Part shown: piece after piece, positions 23,390-34,917 of the stretch | Layout of the letters: each line of letters opens with the position of its first letter | Numbering within the stretch: position 1 is the first letter of the stretch | Assembly: GCA_022316685.1 (NCBI GenBank) | Contig: JAKJHU010000769.1 | Coordinates: 58,621-122,620 of the forward strand | Origin: Progne subis subis | Taxonomy: Eukaryota; Chordata; Aves; Passeriformes; Hirundinidae | Length of the DNA: 64,000 nucleotides | Direction of reading: 5' to 3' | Made by a program: the position numbers and the translations under genes | Notes under the pieces: model-generated | What the model was told of the DNA's origin: nothing | Seen by the model: the letters and a program-made list of their open reading frames with translations, nothing else | Databases searched by the model: none

Positions 23390-26000
23390 TGTTTCACCAG
23401 TGGCCAGGGTCAGCACCAAAGACACAGACACCAACTTAAGGAATTGTGTAGTTTATATCATGCAAAGCTGCAAAGAATTACAAAAGTATGAGCTCAGCAA
23501 AGCACATCATCATTAGCAAAGAATTACAAAAGGAGCTCAGCCATGCATCCAGTCATTACTACCAAAGACTGCCTGTAGGCATTTGGAAAGATCCATCACC
23601 AGTTCCCCTCAGGCTTTACCATCATCTTGATCCACACATCAGCTGGGAGAAGCCAAGGGCTGCAGAGCCACTCCCACACACTGGGAATTCCTGCAGCTGC
23701 ATCCACCTTTGCAGGAAACAAGGCTTCCAGCCTCACTGGGACAGGGCCCAGCTTCTACATTGTGAAGCAAACAAGCTGACATCACTTCTAGTGTGGGAAA
23801 ATCTGGTTTCATTCTTCTGTTGGGTTTCTCCCAAAGCCTGGCCAGGGCTCAGGGAGGAACCAAGGCAGTTGACTTTGATCCTACAGCCCCAAACAAGGCC
23901 AGATGGGGCCTTGTCTGATTCTTCAACACAGAAAGGTCAATCCACATTTCCCCACTGAACTGATACAGAGATCCTATTGGTAATAGTGCTTCAGTAATGA
24001 GCAGACACAAAGATAACCTTTGCTTGGAAGCTTTATCTAGAGGGCAGCTTTGCCTCAGGGCCTGTTGTTCAGGCTTCAGTCAGGACCTGGTGTACAGGCC
24101 TCAGGTTTTCAATGGGTCCTTTGACCTACAGATGAACTACAACCTTCCTAACAATTCTTTCAAACCAGAGTCTTAGATTTACGGATTAGGCATAAAGGCA
24201 TCGCCTCTTCAATTTCAATATCTTGTCTTCAATTTAAGTGCTTCTGAAGTTCATTACTCTGGGCTCTAATTCACATTCCTTTTAAAACATGCCTAATTAG
24301 TTGCTCTACTCTGTTATTTATCAAATCCCCTTTTTTTCTTGAGACCATGTCTCTTTTTAGACAGTCTCAGCACTCCATTTCCCAGCACAAAGTGTCACAG
24401 CAACTCAAACACGGAATCAGAACACACCAAGTGCTCACACTGCAATGATTACAATCACTGCCACAAATACTTTTCACAGCAGCCTCCAATTTTGTGGCCA
24501 GGAGGCCAATCCCACCAAGAAGAATTGTCTTCTTTCTGCCACTCTTCTACTGCTCTTTCTATCAAGGTGATTCCTGATTGTTGGGCTTCGAACAGGCTGG
24601 GACAGGTCCTCAACTCCTCACTTTTTCAACTGCTCTTTTAACAACCCCTTCATCCATTCAACCAATCCTGCAGCTTGGGGATTGTCCGGGATATGAGAAA
24701 CTCAGCAGTCTTAATGACTGTATTTTTCACTGTAACAGACAAAGCATTCTGCATCACAGTATCAGCAAACCCTCTAAAAATAGCCAATTTCTTCCCTTCC
24801 TTCTTTTTGTCATTGTATACAATTTCACAAAATTTACCACGAACCTTTGGGTCTGGCCAATGCTTTTCTGTAGGATATTTAGTGTAACATCCTTGAGCAG
24901 CCAAAGCTACCAAATACATACTGTCAGCACTATTTCACATAGTTATTATTTTCTATGGAGATACAGATATATTGATACAGATTTATAGATATAGACATAT
25001 ATATAGACATCTATTTCTCTAGACATATAAATATATAAATATACATATAAATGTCTAACTGTATTATAAATATGTATATAGTTATTTAATACATTAAGAT
25101 CATTTCACTTGCACAAATGCATCTGAGCTCAAGATTAAAACTTTCTTCTGTCACTCCATGTGGGAGGCTTCCAACAAGAATCGTTCCTTCTCTTAGTGCT
25201 GTTTCCAATGTGCTCTTAAACAAAATTCAGCTTTTTCTTCCAAACCCACAAGTTCTTTTCCTTTCTCCATATGCAATTTCTGGATGCATTTTAATACATC
25301 CAGTGCTTCAGCTTCTTTGGAGCGACTCCCCCATGGCTTGCACAGTGCTCAGACCTCAGTCCACTCCAGAGGCAGAGACCTCTAGAGAAGGTCTTCCCAT
25401 CCCAGAATTTCGGAGGGGACTGGTTCCTCACATTTACATTGAAAAAGAGACATTTTGGTGTGATCTGGCCAGACTATGCCAGTGTTGTTTAACCAGTGGG
25501 CAGGGTCAGCACCAAAGACACACAGCACCTGAAGGAATCAGTGTAATTTACTCCAGTTCAAAGCAGCAAAGGAGCACAAAAGGGGAGGCTCAGCAATGCT
25601 GAACTGGCACAGATCCAGAGGTCCAGACCCTCCTTTCTCTGCCCTTGGAGCTGCCTGCTCACAGCAGCCTTTTCCATCTGGAAGCTCTAGGTGGAGAAGG
25701 AGCCCCCACCTCTGTTCCCTGCACAACCTCCAGGAGCCCAGGGCTGCCATCTCAAGTCCCTGCTGGCCCTGAGGGCTCCCAGGTGCCTCAGGCTGCTGTG
25801 ACACCAGTGCACACGGGAGGGAACAGTGGCAGGGGCTGTGCTGAAAGCCAGCTCCATGTGCTGCTGCTGCTCTGGGGGTCCTTTGTCCAGCCCTGCGCCA
25901 GAGTGAGGGATCAGATCCAGGCACTGCTGCTGCCCCTCGGGATCAGCCACAATTTGCTTGCTGCTGTCAGGGCCAGCAGAAGCGGTGGCTGGAGCAGCGC
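23390..26000 (-). mobile_element. Candidate degenerate ERV with repeated ends
   Basis: The sequences around 23395-23540 and 25489-25620 share about 110 bp in direct orientation, starting 'accagtgg(c/g)cagggtcagc', as LTR ends would. Between them a minus-strand frame (24650-24919) encodes a Lys-rich hydrophilic 89-residue peptide (CYTKYPTEKHWPDPKVRGKF), reminiscent of retroviral gag but not firmly identifiable. An AT-rich tract of 'atagacatatata' words lies at 24960-25085. Boundaries are uncertain. Confidence 0.35.
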
Positions 26001-26400
26001 GTGCTGACAGTGCCCCAAGCCCTGGGGCCGGAGGGGTCCCTGGGCTGGGGCTGGCAGGGAGCTGCCCCTTGTTCTCCCTCAGCCTCACACAGAGCTGGGC
26101 CAGGCACAAGTGGGGCAGCACAGCAAACAGGGAGCCTGCCAGTCTCTTCCAGCCCTGTGTGCTAAGAGTTTGTGCCTTGGAGCTTCAGGTGGACAAAGGC
26201 AGCTGCTTCTGCTCCCTCTGTGTGCCCTCACGTTCAGCAGTGCTGCTCCATCAGTCTGTGCTCAGCAACGGGGAAAAGCCTCAGCCCTGCAGGGCCAGGA
26301 GCCGCCAAGCTCTCCCTGAGCAGCTCAGCCAGCAGGAAGGGAGCTGCTCCACACGGGAACCAGCAGAAAAGGACATTCCTTTTATAAATGTTATCTGTTT

Positions 26401-26455
26401 CATAAAAAAAAGAAAATTAAAAAAAAAAAAAAAAGAGAGAGAGAGAGGAAAAAAA
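26401..26455 (+). repeat. A-rich and (GA)n simple repeat
   Basis: A run of A with short interruptions, then (GA)6-7 and another A run. Confidence 0.9.
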
Positions 26456-26747
26456 AGTACATAAAATGTGAAAGACAATACCAAACCCCAAGTTTTCAGT
26501 GGAGTATCTTCTGTAACTTTGGATTAAGAGATAACTGATCTTTTGAAAAAGAGAACCCAGTTATTTACTTTGTGAATGTGCTGAGGACATGGATCCATCT
26601 TACTGAACTCAGCAGCCTTTTTAAAGATTCTGGGGTTTGTTTCCACCATTGTTGTTTTAAATTGTGCTTGAAGCAATAGGAAATTGCTTGTGCCCTCCCA
26701 GCTCCAAGCAGGAGTGGGAATCTAAACTCTGTCAAACCCCAAATCCT

Positions 26748-26954
26748 TTAGAAGATGACCTTCCTTCTCACCCTGTCAATGAGCTGCACAGTCTCTTGGA
26801 AACTGTCAGGGCTTTCTAAAGGACACAAAGTCCCACTTACAGCTTTTTGCTCTGGTTTACAAGTGCAGAAGAGCAATTCTTCAGCCATTAACTCCAGACC
26901 GCACTGTCTCAGGAGCATGGCCCACTCGCCAGGTTTCGCCCACTCGTGGCACTT
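26748..26954 (-). CDS. Possible exon, family not recognised
   Basis: After a strong acceptor (pyrimidine tract plus CTAG) the minus strand is open for 68 codons to TAA. It begins KCHEWAKPGEWAMLLRQCG and contains several Cys residues. A perfect GTAAGT donor lies inside the frame at codon 38, so the exon may instead stop there. No partner exon was found. Confidence 0.3.
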   Translation of the reverse strand, partial: KCHEWAKPGEWAMLLRQCGLELMAEELLFCTCKPEQKAVSGTLCPLESPDSFQETVQLIDRVRRKVIF

Positions 26955-27299
26955 CTAGAGGAGGAAGAAAGTGCAATTGCACAATTGCAACGCCAAGGGA
27001 ATGAAGAATGGGACAGACAAAACATCCTGTGGAGATACAGGAGTTCAGCTGGGACTGTGCAGCGTCTGGCTTCTTGCCAGTTGCATGTGGGTCCCTAACT
27101 GCAATCCCTGGGCCTGCAGGAGTCTCACGCACCTGCAAAAGCAGAAAGCTCAGGCGCTGTGCTTGGAAAGGGCTCGTCTGGTGCAAAGCTGTCAGAGCAA
27201 TGTGAGGGCAGAGCGAGCCCAGCCGTGCCCAGGGCTGAGCCCAGCAGAGCCCTGGCAGAGCCCAGAGCAGCCTCAGCATCCGCAGAGCCCGGCTGCAAG

Positions 27300-28441
27300 G
27301 AGAGAAACCAGAAAGCGCCCGTCAGCTGAAGGCTCTGTGCCCTTGTCCCAAGCGCCCGCAGTGCCCAGGCCATGCTGGCCGTGCTCAGAGCGGTGCCCAA
27401 AGCTGCCCATCATTGCTGCCCTTGGGAGCAGAGCAGGAGGGCAGGACATGTGCCCACACTGCAGCCAGCCATGGCACATCCAGCCCCTCAGCAGCTGCCC
27501 AGAACAGGATGCTCCTGTGCTCACTGCCAGCTCCCAAAATCCCTTATCCCACCCATGCCAAGAAGACATGGACCCACCTCACGCCATCTGCTGCCTCAAG
27601 AAAAGCTGCTCCCAAACCATGTCCTCAGCCTTCCCCAAGGCCACAGCCCATCCACACCACAGCTGCTCCCAAGCACTTCCCGATCCAGACCGGACACTAC
27701 CTAGAACACTTCCTTTAGAAAAACAAACAACAAACAATTGAAACTTGATTACAGACAAAAAGGGGAAACAAGAAAAATGGTAAAAGATCTTGTATCTGTC
27801 AGGGGCTTGAGAAAGGCCCAACTCCTACGTGCTGGGGAAAAACCCACCACAGGTGAGAGGGAAGCCCATGTTCTCTCCCATCTCCCCTGCACTGCCCCAA
27901 TAAAGATCCCAAAGCAACCAAGGGCAGTGGAGCAGCCCAAGCCCTTCCTTGCCTGCAAAGCAGAGCCGCCCATGGACAGGTTCTGGAGACCCACCTCTGC
28001 CCCCGCCATGGGCGTTTGTTTGTGTTGGGCTGGCTGCCCCAGCCCCAGCCCCAGCCTGGGGCACGGTGCGTGGTGGGGGCTGTTGGCAGGGCCAGGAGCC
28101 AACTCCCATTTTGTAACCAGCCTAGCCCATTTCCCCAGCCCTGCCAAAAAGCAGCAAGGCAGACAACCGAAGTATCAGTGGCGTCCACCCCAGCAAAGGG
28201 GGGAACCTTTGGTTCCTGGCCAGGCTGTGCAATGCCCAAATCTGGGAGCATCCACCCGGGTGTGCACTCATCTGCAAATTCGCTGTGGAGCCTGGCTTTG
28301 AAGAAAGTGCCGGAATCCAAGTCCGGCATCTTCAGCTGTCGGTGGCCAGGTGCAGGAAGAGGTTCTCATCCTTGCTGTCATCCTCCAGGTCTCCAGCAGC
28401 AGCAAGCCCACCTGGTACAGCTTCTCCAGGGGCTCCTTCTT
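27300..28441 (-). pseudogene. Decayed PIM-like kinase pseudogene
   Basis: Pieces of a PIM gene lie in order on the minus strand. KKEPLEKLYQVG (28406-28441) resembles the start of the PIM catalytic domain. About 20 bases later, DDSKDENLFLHLATDS then stop (28331-28385) matches the HRDIK-DEN catalytic loop. A shifted frame gives DSGTFFKARLHSEFA (28271-28320), matching the DFG-to-exon-end segment. The donor that reads GCAG/GT in the intact gene reads GCAG/AT here. Sequence at 27800-28150 and 27400-27570 resembles introns 3 and 4 of the neighbouring gene, so the copy arose by DNA duplication, not retroposition. Most of the N-lobe is deleted. Confidence 0.65.
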
Positions 28442-28717
28442 CCCTGGGGGTGAGACCAGGCTCTCAGTGTTCTGCCCATGGCCCCAGCTGTTAGTGAACC
28501 AGGACAAGCCAAAGCAGCCTGGATGGCGGCCACCAGTGCTGGGAAGAGCAGCTCAGCTCCAGCATAAGGGCTGCAGGTGCCCATCCCATGAGCCCTGAGC
28601 AGTACCATGGGCAGGACAAAAAGTCTGGGCTGCTTTGCTTCTGATTGCCAGGGCACGTGTGCACCTGTAACTTACCAGCGCCTGGATCAAAGTGTGCATG
28701 TGGCTCTCTCCCTTCTT

Positions 28718-31211
28718 CTAGGGCAGATGAATATCCTGCACCCAAGGATCACACAACAGGTCTTCTAGTGAGGGCCTGTCCAAGTAGTGCAGGGATAAAC
28801 ACCACCTGATCAGAACTTGACAGTCTGGGGAGAGAAACCAGAAGCCACCGGTCAGTTGGAAAAGGCTCCAGTCCCACTATTCCCATGCCCAGGCCATGCT
28901 GCATGTGCTCAGAGCTGTACCTAAACTTTCCCATCAGCTCCCCGTTCTGGAGGAGAGCAGGAGAGCAGGACATGTGCCACCTCCTCAGCAGCTGCCAGAG
29001 TGGGGTGCTCATGAGCCCGCTGCTGTCTCCCAACATTGGTATTCCCCCTTGCCCAGAGATGAGGATTCACCATGAGAGAGCCGCTGTGGCAGCTGGAGCT
29101 GGCCATAGCTCATGTTCCAGCCCCTCCTGAAAGGGTGCTTTCCGCAGACCATCTGGTGCAGCAGGATGCCCAGGGTCCAGACGGTTGCTGCCTCGCCATG
29201 GTACCACCCAAAGTGGCTCCATTCCGGGGGGCTGTAGGACGGTGTTCCTATGGAATACAGGTGGAGTTCATCAGGGGGATGCTGCTGCTCCCAGAGCCTG
29301 GCCCCAGCGTCCCTGGGTGTGCGGGGGCTGCACCAGTGGCACACAGGGTGACCCGCTGCCCTCTCACCAGCACCTGGGACTTGTGTACAAACTCAGGCTT
29401 GCAAAAGAAGCCGCTGGTGTTGGAAGAGGGCAGCGGAAGCCTTGGCAAGGCCTGACCGTGACATGCAAAAAATAATCAACTCAGTGCTGGGGAAAACCCA
29501 TCCCCTCATCCTCCCTGCCTGCACTGCCCCAAAAACATTATGGAGCCAGGGAACACAAGGCAAGGGGAGCTGTCAGAGCCCTTTCTCGCCTGCACACCAA
29601 ACCGGAGGGTGCACTGGTTCTGGCCCCCCCTTCTCTGCTCCCACCACTCACAGGTGTTTTTGTCAGGCTGGCTGCCCCAGCCCCAGCGCCAGTCCTGGGC
29701 ACAGGTGGGCAAAGGCTGCCAGCAGGGCTGGAACATGGCCACACACCCACCCCTGCTCAAAAGCAACTGGGCTGAAGACTCCCTCCTGTGACTGCCAGCA
29801 AAAGGGAGAATCCCCACTGCCACACCCAGGTTGGGCCATGAGATCTTGGGCCATGACATGCTGGGACCAGAAGCACACCACTGCCTGGGCTCACCTGCAA
29901 ACTCAGTGTAGGCTATCTCTTGAACGCAGGTGCCACAGCCAAAGTCAATCAGTTTTGCCTGCCTGGTGGCAAGGTCAACCAGGATGTTCTCTGGCTTGAT
30001 GTCCCTGTGAAAGACTCCACAGCTGGTGCAGTGCTGCACGGCTTCCAGGACCTGGCCGAACAGCTCCCGTGCCACCTGCTCCGTCAGGAAGCCCCGAGCC
30101 CGAATAAAACGCTGGAGGTCCTGACACCGCTCCGGGCGCTCCAGCACCATCACAATGCTGTTGGGCAGCTCAAGCCACTCCAGCAGCTGGATGACACCAG
30201 GGAAGCCAGTGGACACCTTTTCCAGCAGCACGATCTCCATTGGTGCGCTGGTGCCGTTGGGCTGCGGGAGGAGCACGATGCTGTCAGTGGGGCTGATGCC
30301 GTGCCAGGGGTCGGGAAGCCCTCACTCAGCCCGGGATGCTCTGCGTCCTCCGCTGGCCCCACGCCCGCTCCCTCTCCAGGCGTGCTGGCGGCTCCCACCC
30401 TGCCGGGCCTCGGCTCATCCCCGCCCGGCACGCCCCGGCTTCCCCCGCTGGCCCCCGTTCACTCACCAGCTCGACCCAGCGCCGGATGCGGTTCCGTGGC
30501 ACCCTTTTAATGGCCACCTGCAAAGTCAAGGGGAGCAGCAGGCTGAGCTCGCCGCCCGCCCTGCTCAGCCCCATCCTCCTTCTCCTCCGCCCCCTCCTCC
30601 TCCTCCACCGCCTCCCTCCTGCGCCCGTCGCCGGCCCCGCCGCTCACCGGGGCGCCGTCCGAGAGCCGCGTGGCCGCGAAGACGCGGCCGAAGCCGCCGC
30701 GCCCGAGCAGCGAACCCACTCGGTACCGCTCCTGCAGGGCGTCCTGCGCCTTCCCTGCCGGCGAGACGCGGCTGTCAGCGCTCGGCCCGGGGCCAGCAAC
30801 GGCCCCCGAGCGCCTCTCCAGCGGCGCGGCCCGGCCATCCCCAGGCGTTCGCTCTTTCGAACGGGACGCCGCTGGCTCGGGGCCGGCGGCCGCGCTGCTG
30901 AGCGGAGGAGCCCGAGCCGGGGAATCCGCACAGGAGGCGGCGAGAGCGGCCGCGCCGTGTGTGTCCTCCGCGGGCGCCGGGAGGGGCCGGGGCCGGGCTG
31001 GGCGCCGGGCTGGGCGCCGGGCTCGGCACAGGCGCAGCCAAAGGATGGCGATGCCGCCGCAGCCCCTGGCGCTAATGCCGGCCCAGCACCGCCACCGCCA
31101 GAACAGCCAGAGCCGGGCCAAGGCGAGACCGCGGCGGGACGCCCGGGGCCGGGGACGGGGCAGCCCCGCCCGGGGCCGGGGGCGGGCCGGGGGCATGGCC
31201 CGACCCGGCAT
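28718..31211 (-). CDS. PIM1-like serine/threonine kinase, five coding exons
   Basis: Coding exons on the minus strand: 30648-31211, 30467-30517, 29895-30261, 29071-29247 and 28718-28824, all with GT/AG sites and matching phases, giving 421 residues. The N-terminal ~150 residues are Arg/Pro/Ala-rich, as in songbird PIM1-like predictions (human PIM1 has 313 residues). The kinase core is complete: glycine loop [10 protein letters not shown] (about 168-177), VAIK lysine (192), the PIM-type hinge ERPE (246-249), HRDIKPEN (Asp about 292), DFG (311-313) and SPPEW. The fold predicts an active cytoplasmic/nuclear kinase of the CAMK group; PIM kinases act on survival and cell-cycle substrates. Exon 5 ends DIHLP then TAG, about 14 residues earlier than PIM1, and the sequence after the stop still resembles the lost tail. 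I chose the ATG at 31211 because it starts MPGRAMPP; upstream in-frame Met is possible. The promoter lies in a CpG island. Confidence 0.88.
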
Positions 31212-31480
31212 GGGGAGAGGGAGGCCGGGAAAGGAGGGGGACACTGGGGAAGGGAAGCCGGGAGAGGCTGTGGGACCACGGGAGAGGGAGAGGAGAAGCA
31301 AGGAAACTCGGATCAAATGGATTCTCTGCTGCCGCTGCTACCGCCGCTGCTACCGCTGCCGCCGCTGCCGGTGCAACTGAAGCGCCAGGGCCGTTTGTCC
31401 GCGTGTTCGTGTGTCCGTTGTCCCCCCGTGTCCCATGGCCGAGCCCCGCGCACCCCGGGGACAGCCCCTGAGTCTGTCCA
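30360..31480 (-). promoter_or_regulatory. CpG island over the PIM-like first exons
   Basis: Extremely GC-rich and dense in CpG, covering exon 1, exon 2 and the 5' flank of the minus-strand PIM-like gene. This is the usual promoter type for PIM genes. No TATA box is evident. A (GCY)n trinucleotide tract at 31320-31372 lies just upstream of the start codon. Confidence 0.7.
31320..31372 (+). repeat. (GCY)n trinucleotide repeat in the 5' flank of the PIM-like gene
   Basis: Imperfect ctgccg/ctaccg trinucleotide units within the CpG island. Confidence 0.8.
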
Positions 31481-31489
31481 AACACGGGA

Positions 31490-32290
31490 ACTTTGCCGTC
31501 TTGAGACAAGACCCAGAGTCTTGACTCCTGCACAAGGACACAGGAATCCCCCTGCTTGCTGCTGTGCATTGTCCCTGCTGAGGGTCAAACACTATCGGGG
31601 CACATTCCCTGCCTGTCGGATTTGTACCAGCCCCAAGCCCTGCACTTGTGTCCCCGGCTCTGCTTTCCAGCAAAAACAGGGGAAGGCAAACTGTGTGTAG
31701 CTCATGGTATTTCACAGTGTGTAAAACTTGCTAAGTCATTGATCTTGGAGGTGAGATCCATTTGGAATTAATGGGATGGAGATGTAGTGCAAGGTGGAAA
31801 AGGGGAGCTGAGAAATAAATGGAGGAAAACATCTTGGATTGTCCCTTTCCATTTTGATTTCATTTCTGGAAAGCTGTTTCAGTTTTCCAAGAATTCCCTC
31901 CACAGTCCTGTCTGTTTTTTTCAAGAACCTTTTGTGGAAAACAAGGTTGAGCTCCTGTCACAAGATGTGCCACCAAGTGCAGCTTCTCTGGCCTTTACAC
32001 AGTGTGTGTGCAGCACAGCTTTTGCAGTAAAGCAGGTCAAATGTTAGAGAACTTGACAACTTGTCCTTGCTTTTCCTGCTGGGCTGGGGAGCTGTGCCAT
32101 TGGTGATGTTTTCATTGTTTCTGTTGTAACCCAAGAGAAAAAGGAGGTGCTCCCAGGAGCTGCTAGGGAATACAACCCCGACTGAATTCAGAGAAAGAAT
32201 CTCTAAGAGCCTGCAGCTAGAAACGGAGAGTTAATCATTCCCACATCTCCATGGACACCTAGAAAGTGACCTAGACCATGAAAATGGGCT
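31490..32290. other. No gene recognised
   Basis: Flank of the CpG island. Only short frames are open and I see no repeat family. Confidence 0.35.
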
Positions 32291-32760
32291 GACAGGGGCA
32301 GTTGGTTTCTGTGTTCAGTCTACATCATTCTGCATTTCCTGTGCTGCTGTCAATCAAGAGCACAATCAGTTCATGATCAGCACCAGAACAAGCTGTGTCA
32401 CAGCACAGCTGGTCTGTAGCTGGACATATAAATTTGGCCATAAATAAGAAATCCAACTGGGCCCATCTCGTTCATTCTAGAAGAGAAGTGAACAAGTCCC
32501 TGGGGAGCAATGATAGGATAGATTTATAGTCAAACAGAGCACCCCAGCCAATGCCATTCAACCCTGAATACAGACATATCATTAGCCAGGGAGCTGGGCC
32601 ATGCAGAGACCCCAACCAATCAGTTGTCCCAGCCCAACAATTTGAAACCCCTTCAAAAGGGGGCTCTGAACAATAAACTCTGCTGTTTGTCACATGATCT
32701 GGGTGAGTGTTGTCCTATGTCTGTCTCCAGCCTACGATCATAATGTAATAAAGCTGGACC
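32290..32760 (+). mobile_element. Candidate LTR
   Basis: Promoter-like elements are ordered as in a retroviral LTR: CCAATCAG (CCAAT at 32616-32620), a TTCAAAAGG TATA-like box about 30 bp on, AATAAA (32672-32677) about 20 bp later, then a T/G-rich stretch and 'gatctgggtgagtg'. I could not define the ends or a target duplication. Confidence 0.4.
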
Positions 32761-33449
32761 TCCCAGAGGAGATGAGAGAAAGAATCTGAAAAGGAGAAAT
32801 GCAGGGAATGACTTGGTGGACTTTGTCTGGAAGAAGGGGAATTGTTTCTAATAATTTCTAGTCCATTCCCTCTGCTTTTATCCTTCTTACAAGGCCATCT
32901 GCCTCCCAGATTCCTCATGAAATGAGAACCTTGAGCTTGTGGAACTACATGAAAGATGCCCTATTCCTCTGCAGGGTCACTCAGGGTAAAACAGGAAGCA
33001 ATTTGTACGCAATTTGAATTAAAGAAAAACCAGTTATTAAGCAGAGATTGATGTCAGTCATCCAGACCAACAACTGTGGGCAAATCTCTTTGGCTCAGCC
33101 TCAAGCAGTGACCTTGAGGGGTGTCCCCACTGCAGGGAGGAAGCTCTACAGCTCCCCAAGGAGGGAAATGTCAGGAGACGCTGCTGTTAAAATTTGGGAT
33201 GGGGATTTTCTAGTCTCAAGTGCTGCTGTGTCAGTCAGATGTGCCCAGGCTGTGCCAGCTCAGCAGCTCTGCAGTAGTTCTCAGTGATGTCACTTGGTTG
33301 TTCCTTTCTCTGGGGATTTTACCAGCTCTGCCACAGCTTCAGCTCCTTCTCAGGATGTTGAACTTTGGCATGGAGGAGTCAGGCTGGTTTAAACATTACT
33401 CACCCCAAAAGCAGTGTGACCCCCTTTCTTCATTTCCCACTGGAGGCTT

Positions 33450-33630
33450 TGCGGAACAGGGCCTTGTTGGAATTGTTTGAGCCCATTGCAGGCAGAGCCT
33501 CCTGCTCCAGCAGGAACTGCCTTTCCTGTGCCATGACCAGGCCAGGTCCCGCTGCAGGAAAAGCCCCAGACCAGCACCAACACAGTGAAGACCTCAGGCA
33601 CAAGTGCAGTGTGGTGCTGGACATGTCCTG
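33450..33630 (+). repeat. Dispersed repeat block, copy 1
   Basis: About 170 bp closely matching 53575-53740 in the same orientation (for example 'gcagagcctcctgctccagc'). It lies directly 5' of the HEAT-repeat-like exons. Its extension 53870-53975 also matches 41775-41887. Confidence 0.75.
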
Positions 33631-33874
33631 CCCCTCTACCAGCGTGCTTCTCAGCCCAGGGCACTGGGCACTGCCCCGCCGTGCCGTGCTCCAGCAGGGC
33701 AGCTCCTCTGCTGGGCACCCTCCAGCCGGGAGCCACACGGGAAGGCCATGCCAGGGGAGCGGGCCTGGCCTGGGCAGAGCGCAGATCTCCTTCCCCTTCT
33801 CTCTCCTGTCACAGCATCTTCTGCAGCTCTCCCTTCTCTCCCCCTGTGTTAGATGCCGTGTAGGCACAGGAAGC

Positions 33875-34672
33875 CATGGACTTCATCCAGGCCTTTGCCA
33901 CAGCCCTGAGCAGGTACCCACGGCCCGTTGGACGGGGGCTGTGCCTGGCCAGGGTGCTGGCTCTGCAGAGCAGCTGCTCCCACAGGGCACTGCACCCCAC
34001 AGCTCTGGTCCTGCTGCCTGGGTGTCCTCCCTTAACACTGCCCCATTGTCTCTGTCCCCCAGGTGCAGGATGAGGACCAGGAGCTGATGTTTCTCGACAG
34101 TGTCTGCACCCTGTGCAGAACTGCCAAGGATGATAGCTTCTCCCAGGACCTGGATGATTTCTGCTGCAGATACAAGTTGGGAGAGATGATCCAGGTGAGG
34201 GTCACGCGGCACTCTGGGGAAGGGGCAAGGACCCCCAGCAGGCTGTGAGGGCAGCGCGTGAGCAAGGCAAGGCTCTGGTGGCAGTGGGTGCTGGCAGCTG
34301 CCAGGTTCCAGCCCAGCTGTGCTCTGCAGGTGCTGCTGAAACTGGAGCCCAAGTACGAGATCTGTACCCAGGTGTGGCGGCTCGCCATGCTCGCCCTCGC
34401 TGGACTGAGGTACTGGCCCATGGTGCCCGCAGACCCCTGCCCAGCGCTCCGTGCCCTCCTGCCCATCCGTCCTGGCAGCCCTGGCCCAGCGCTGCAGGAG
34501 AGCTTGAGGAACTGCTCCCAGCACCAGTGTCAAACTGGGCCCCTCTCTTGGCAGCACACTGGGGACAGTGCTGGAGAGGAAGAGAAAACTCTTAAGAGCA
34601 TACTTGGAGAGCTTTTTTTTCTTTTCTCCAAACGTGGAAATGCTGAGCCTGGAAGCATCCTACTATGTTCAT
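33875..34672 (+). pseudogene. MROH-like (maestro HEAT-repeat) exons, truncated
   Basis: Plus-strand exons with good splice sites: 34063-34194 (44 codons, VQDEDQELMFLDSVCTLC...GEMIQ), 34330-34409 (VLLKLEPKYEICTQVWRLAM...AGL) and 34555-34672 (LGTVLERKRKLLRAYLESFF...). All three join in frame. The pattern of paired amphipathic helices, and the exon ending in an A-x-L-A-L-A-G-L-R type segment, fit the maestro HEAT-like repeat family abundant in birds; this assignment is by resemblance only. A possible earlier exon (about 33872-33915, EAMDFIQAFATALS) joins out of phase. After 34672 no further exon is found, and a 1.5-kb LTR begins at 34918, so the gene is broken at its 3' side. Confidence 0.5.
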
Positions 34673-34917
34673 GTAAGTGCTGGGTGAACTGGAGGAGCCT
34701 CCAGTCTCGCTGGGCTGCTCCCGGCGACCCCATGCTGCCTTAGGACCAAATATCCAAGGCAGGCCACGTCCTCAGCTTCACTTTCCCACCATCATCCCTT
34801 CATCCCTTGCCAGGTTCCAGCCACATGCAGCAATGGTGGCTGCTCTGCCCTCAGCTCGTAGCCTGCTCCTGGGTCCCTCCCCTCACACTGGGACTTCAGG
34901 TCAGTCTTCTGGGGGTG

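Noticed and set aside
30155..31700. Plus-strand frames of 248 and 454 codons opposite the PIM-like first exons
   Set aside because: These are antisense shadows of a CpG island. The minus strand has the verified kinase exons with splice sites.
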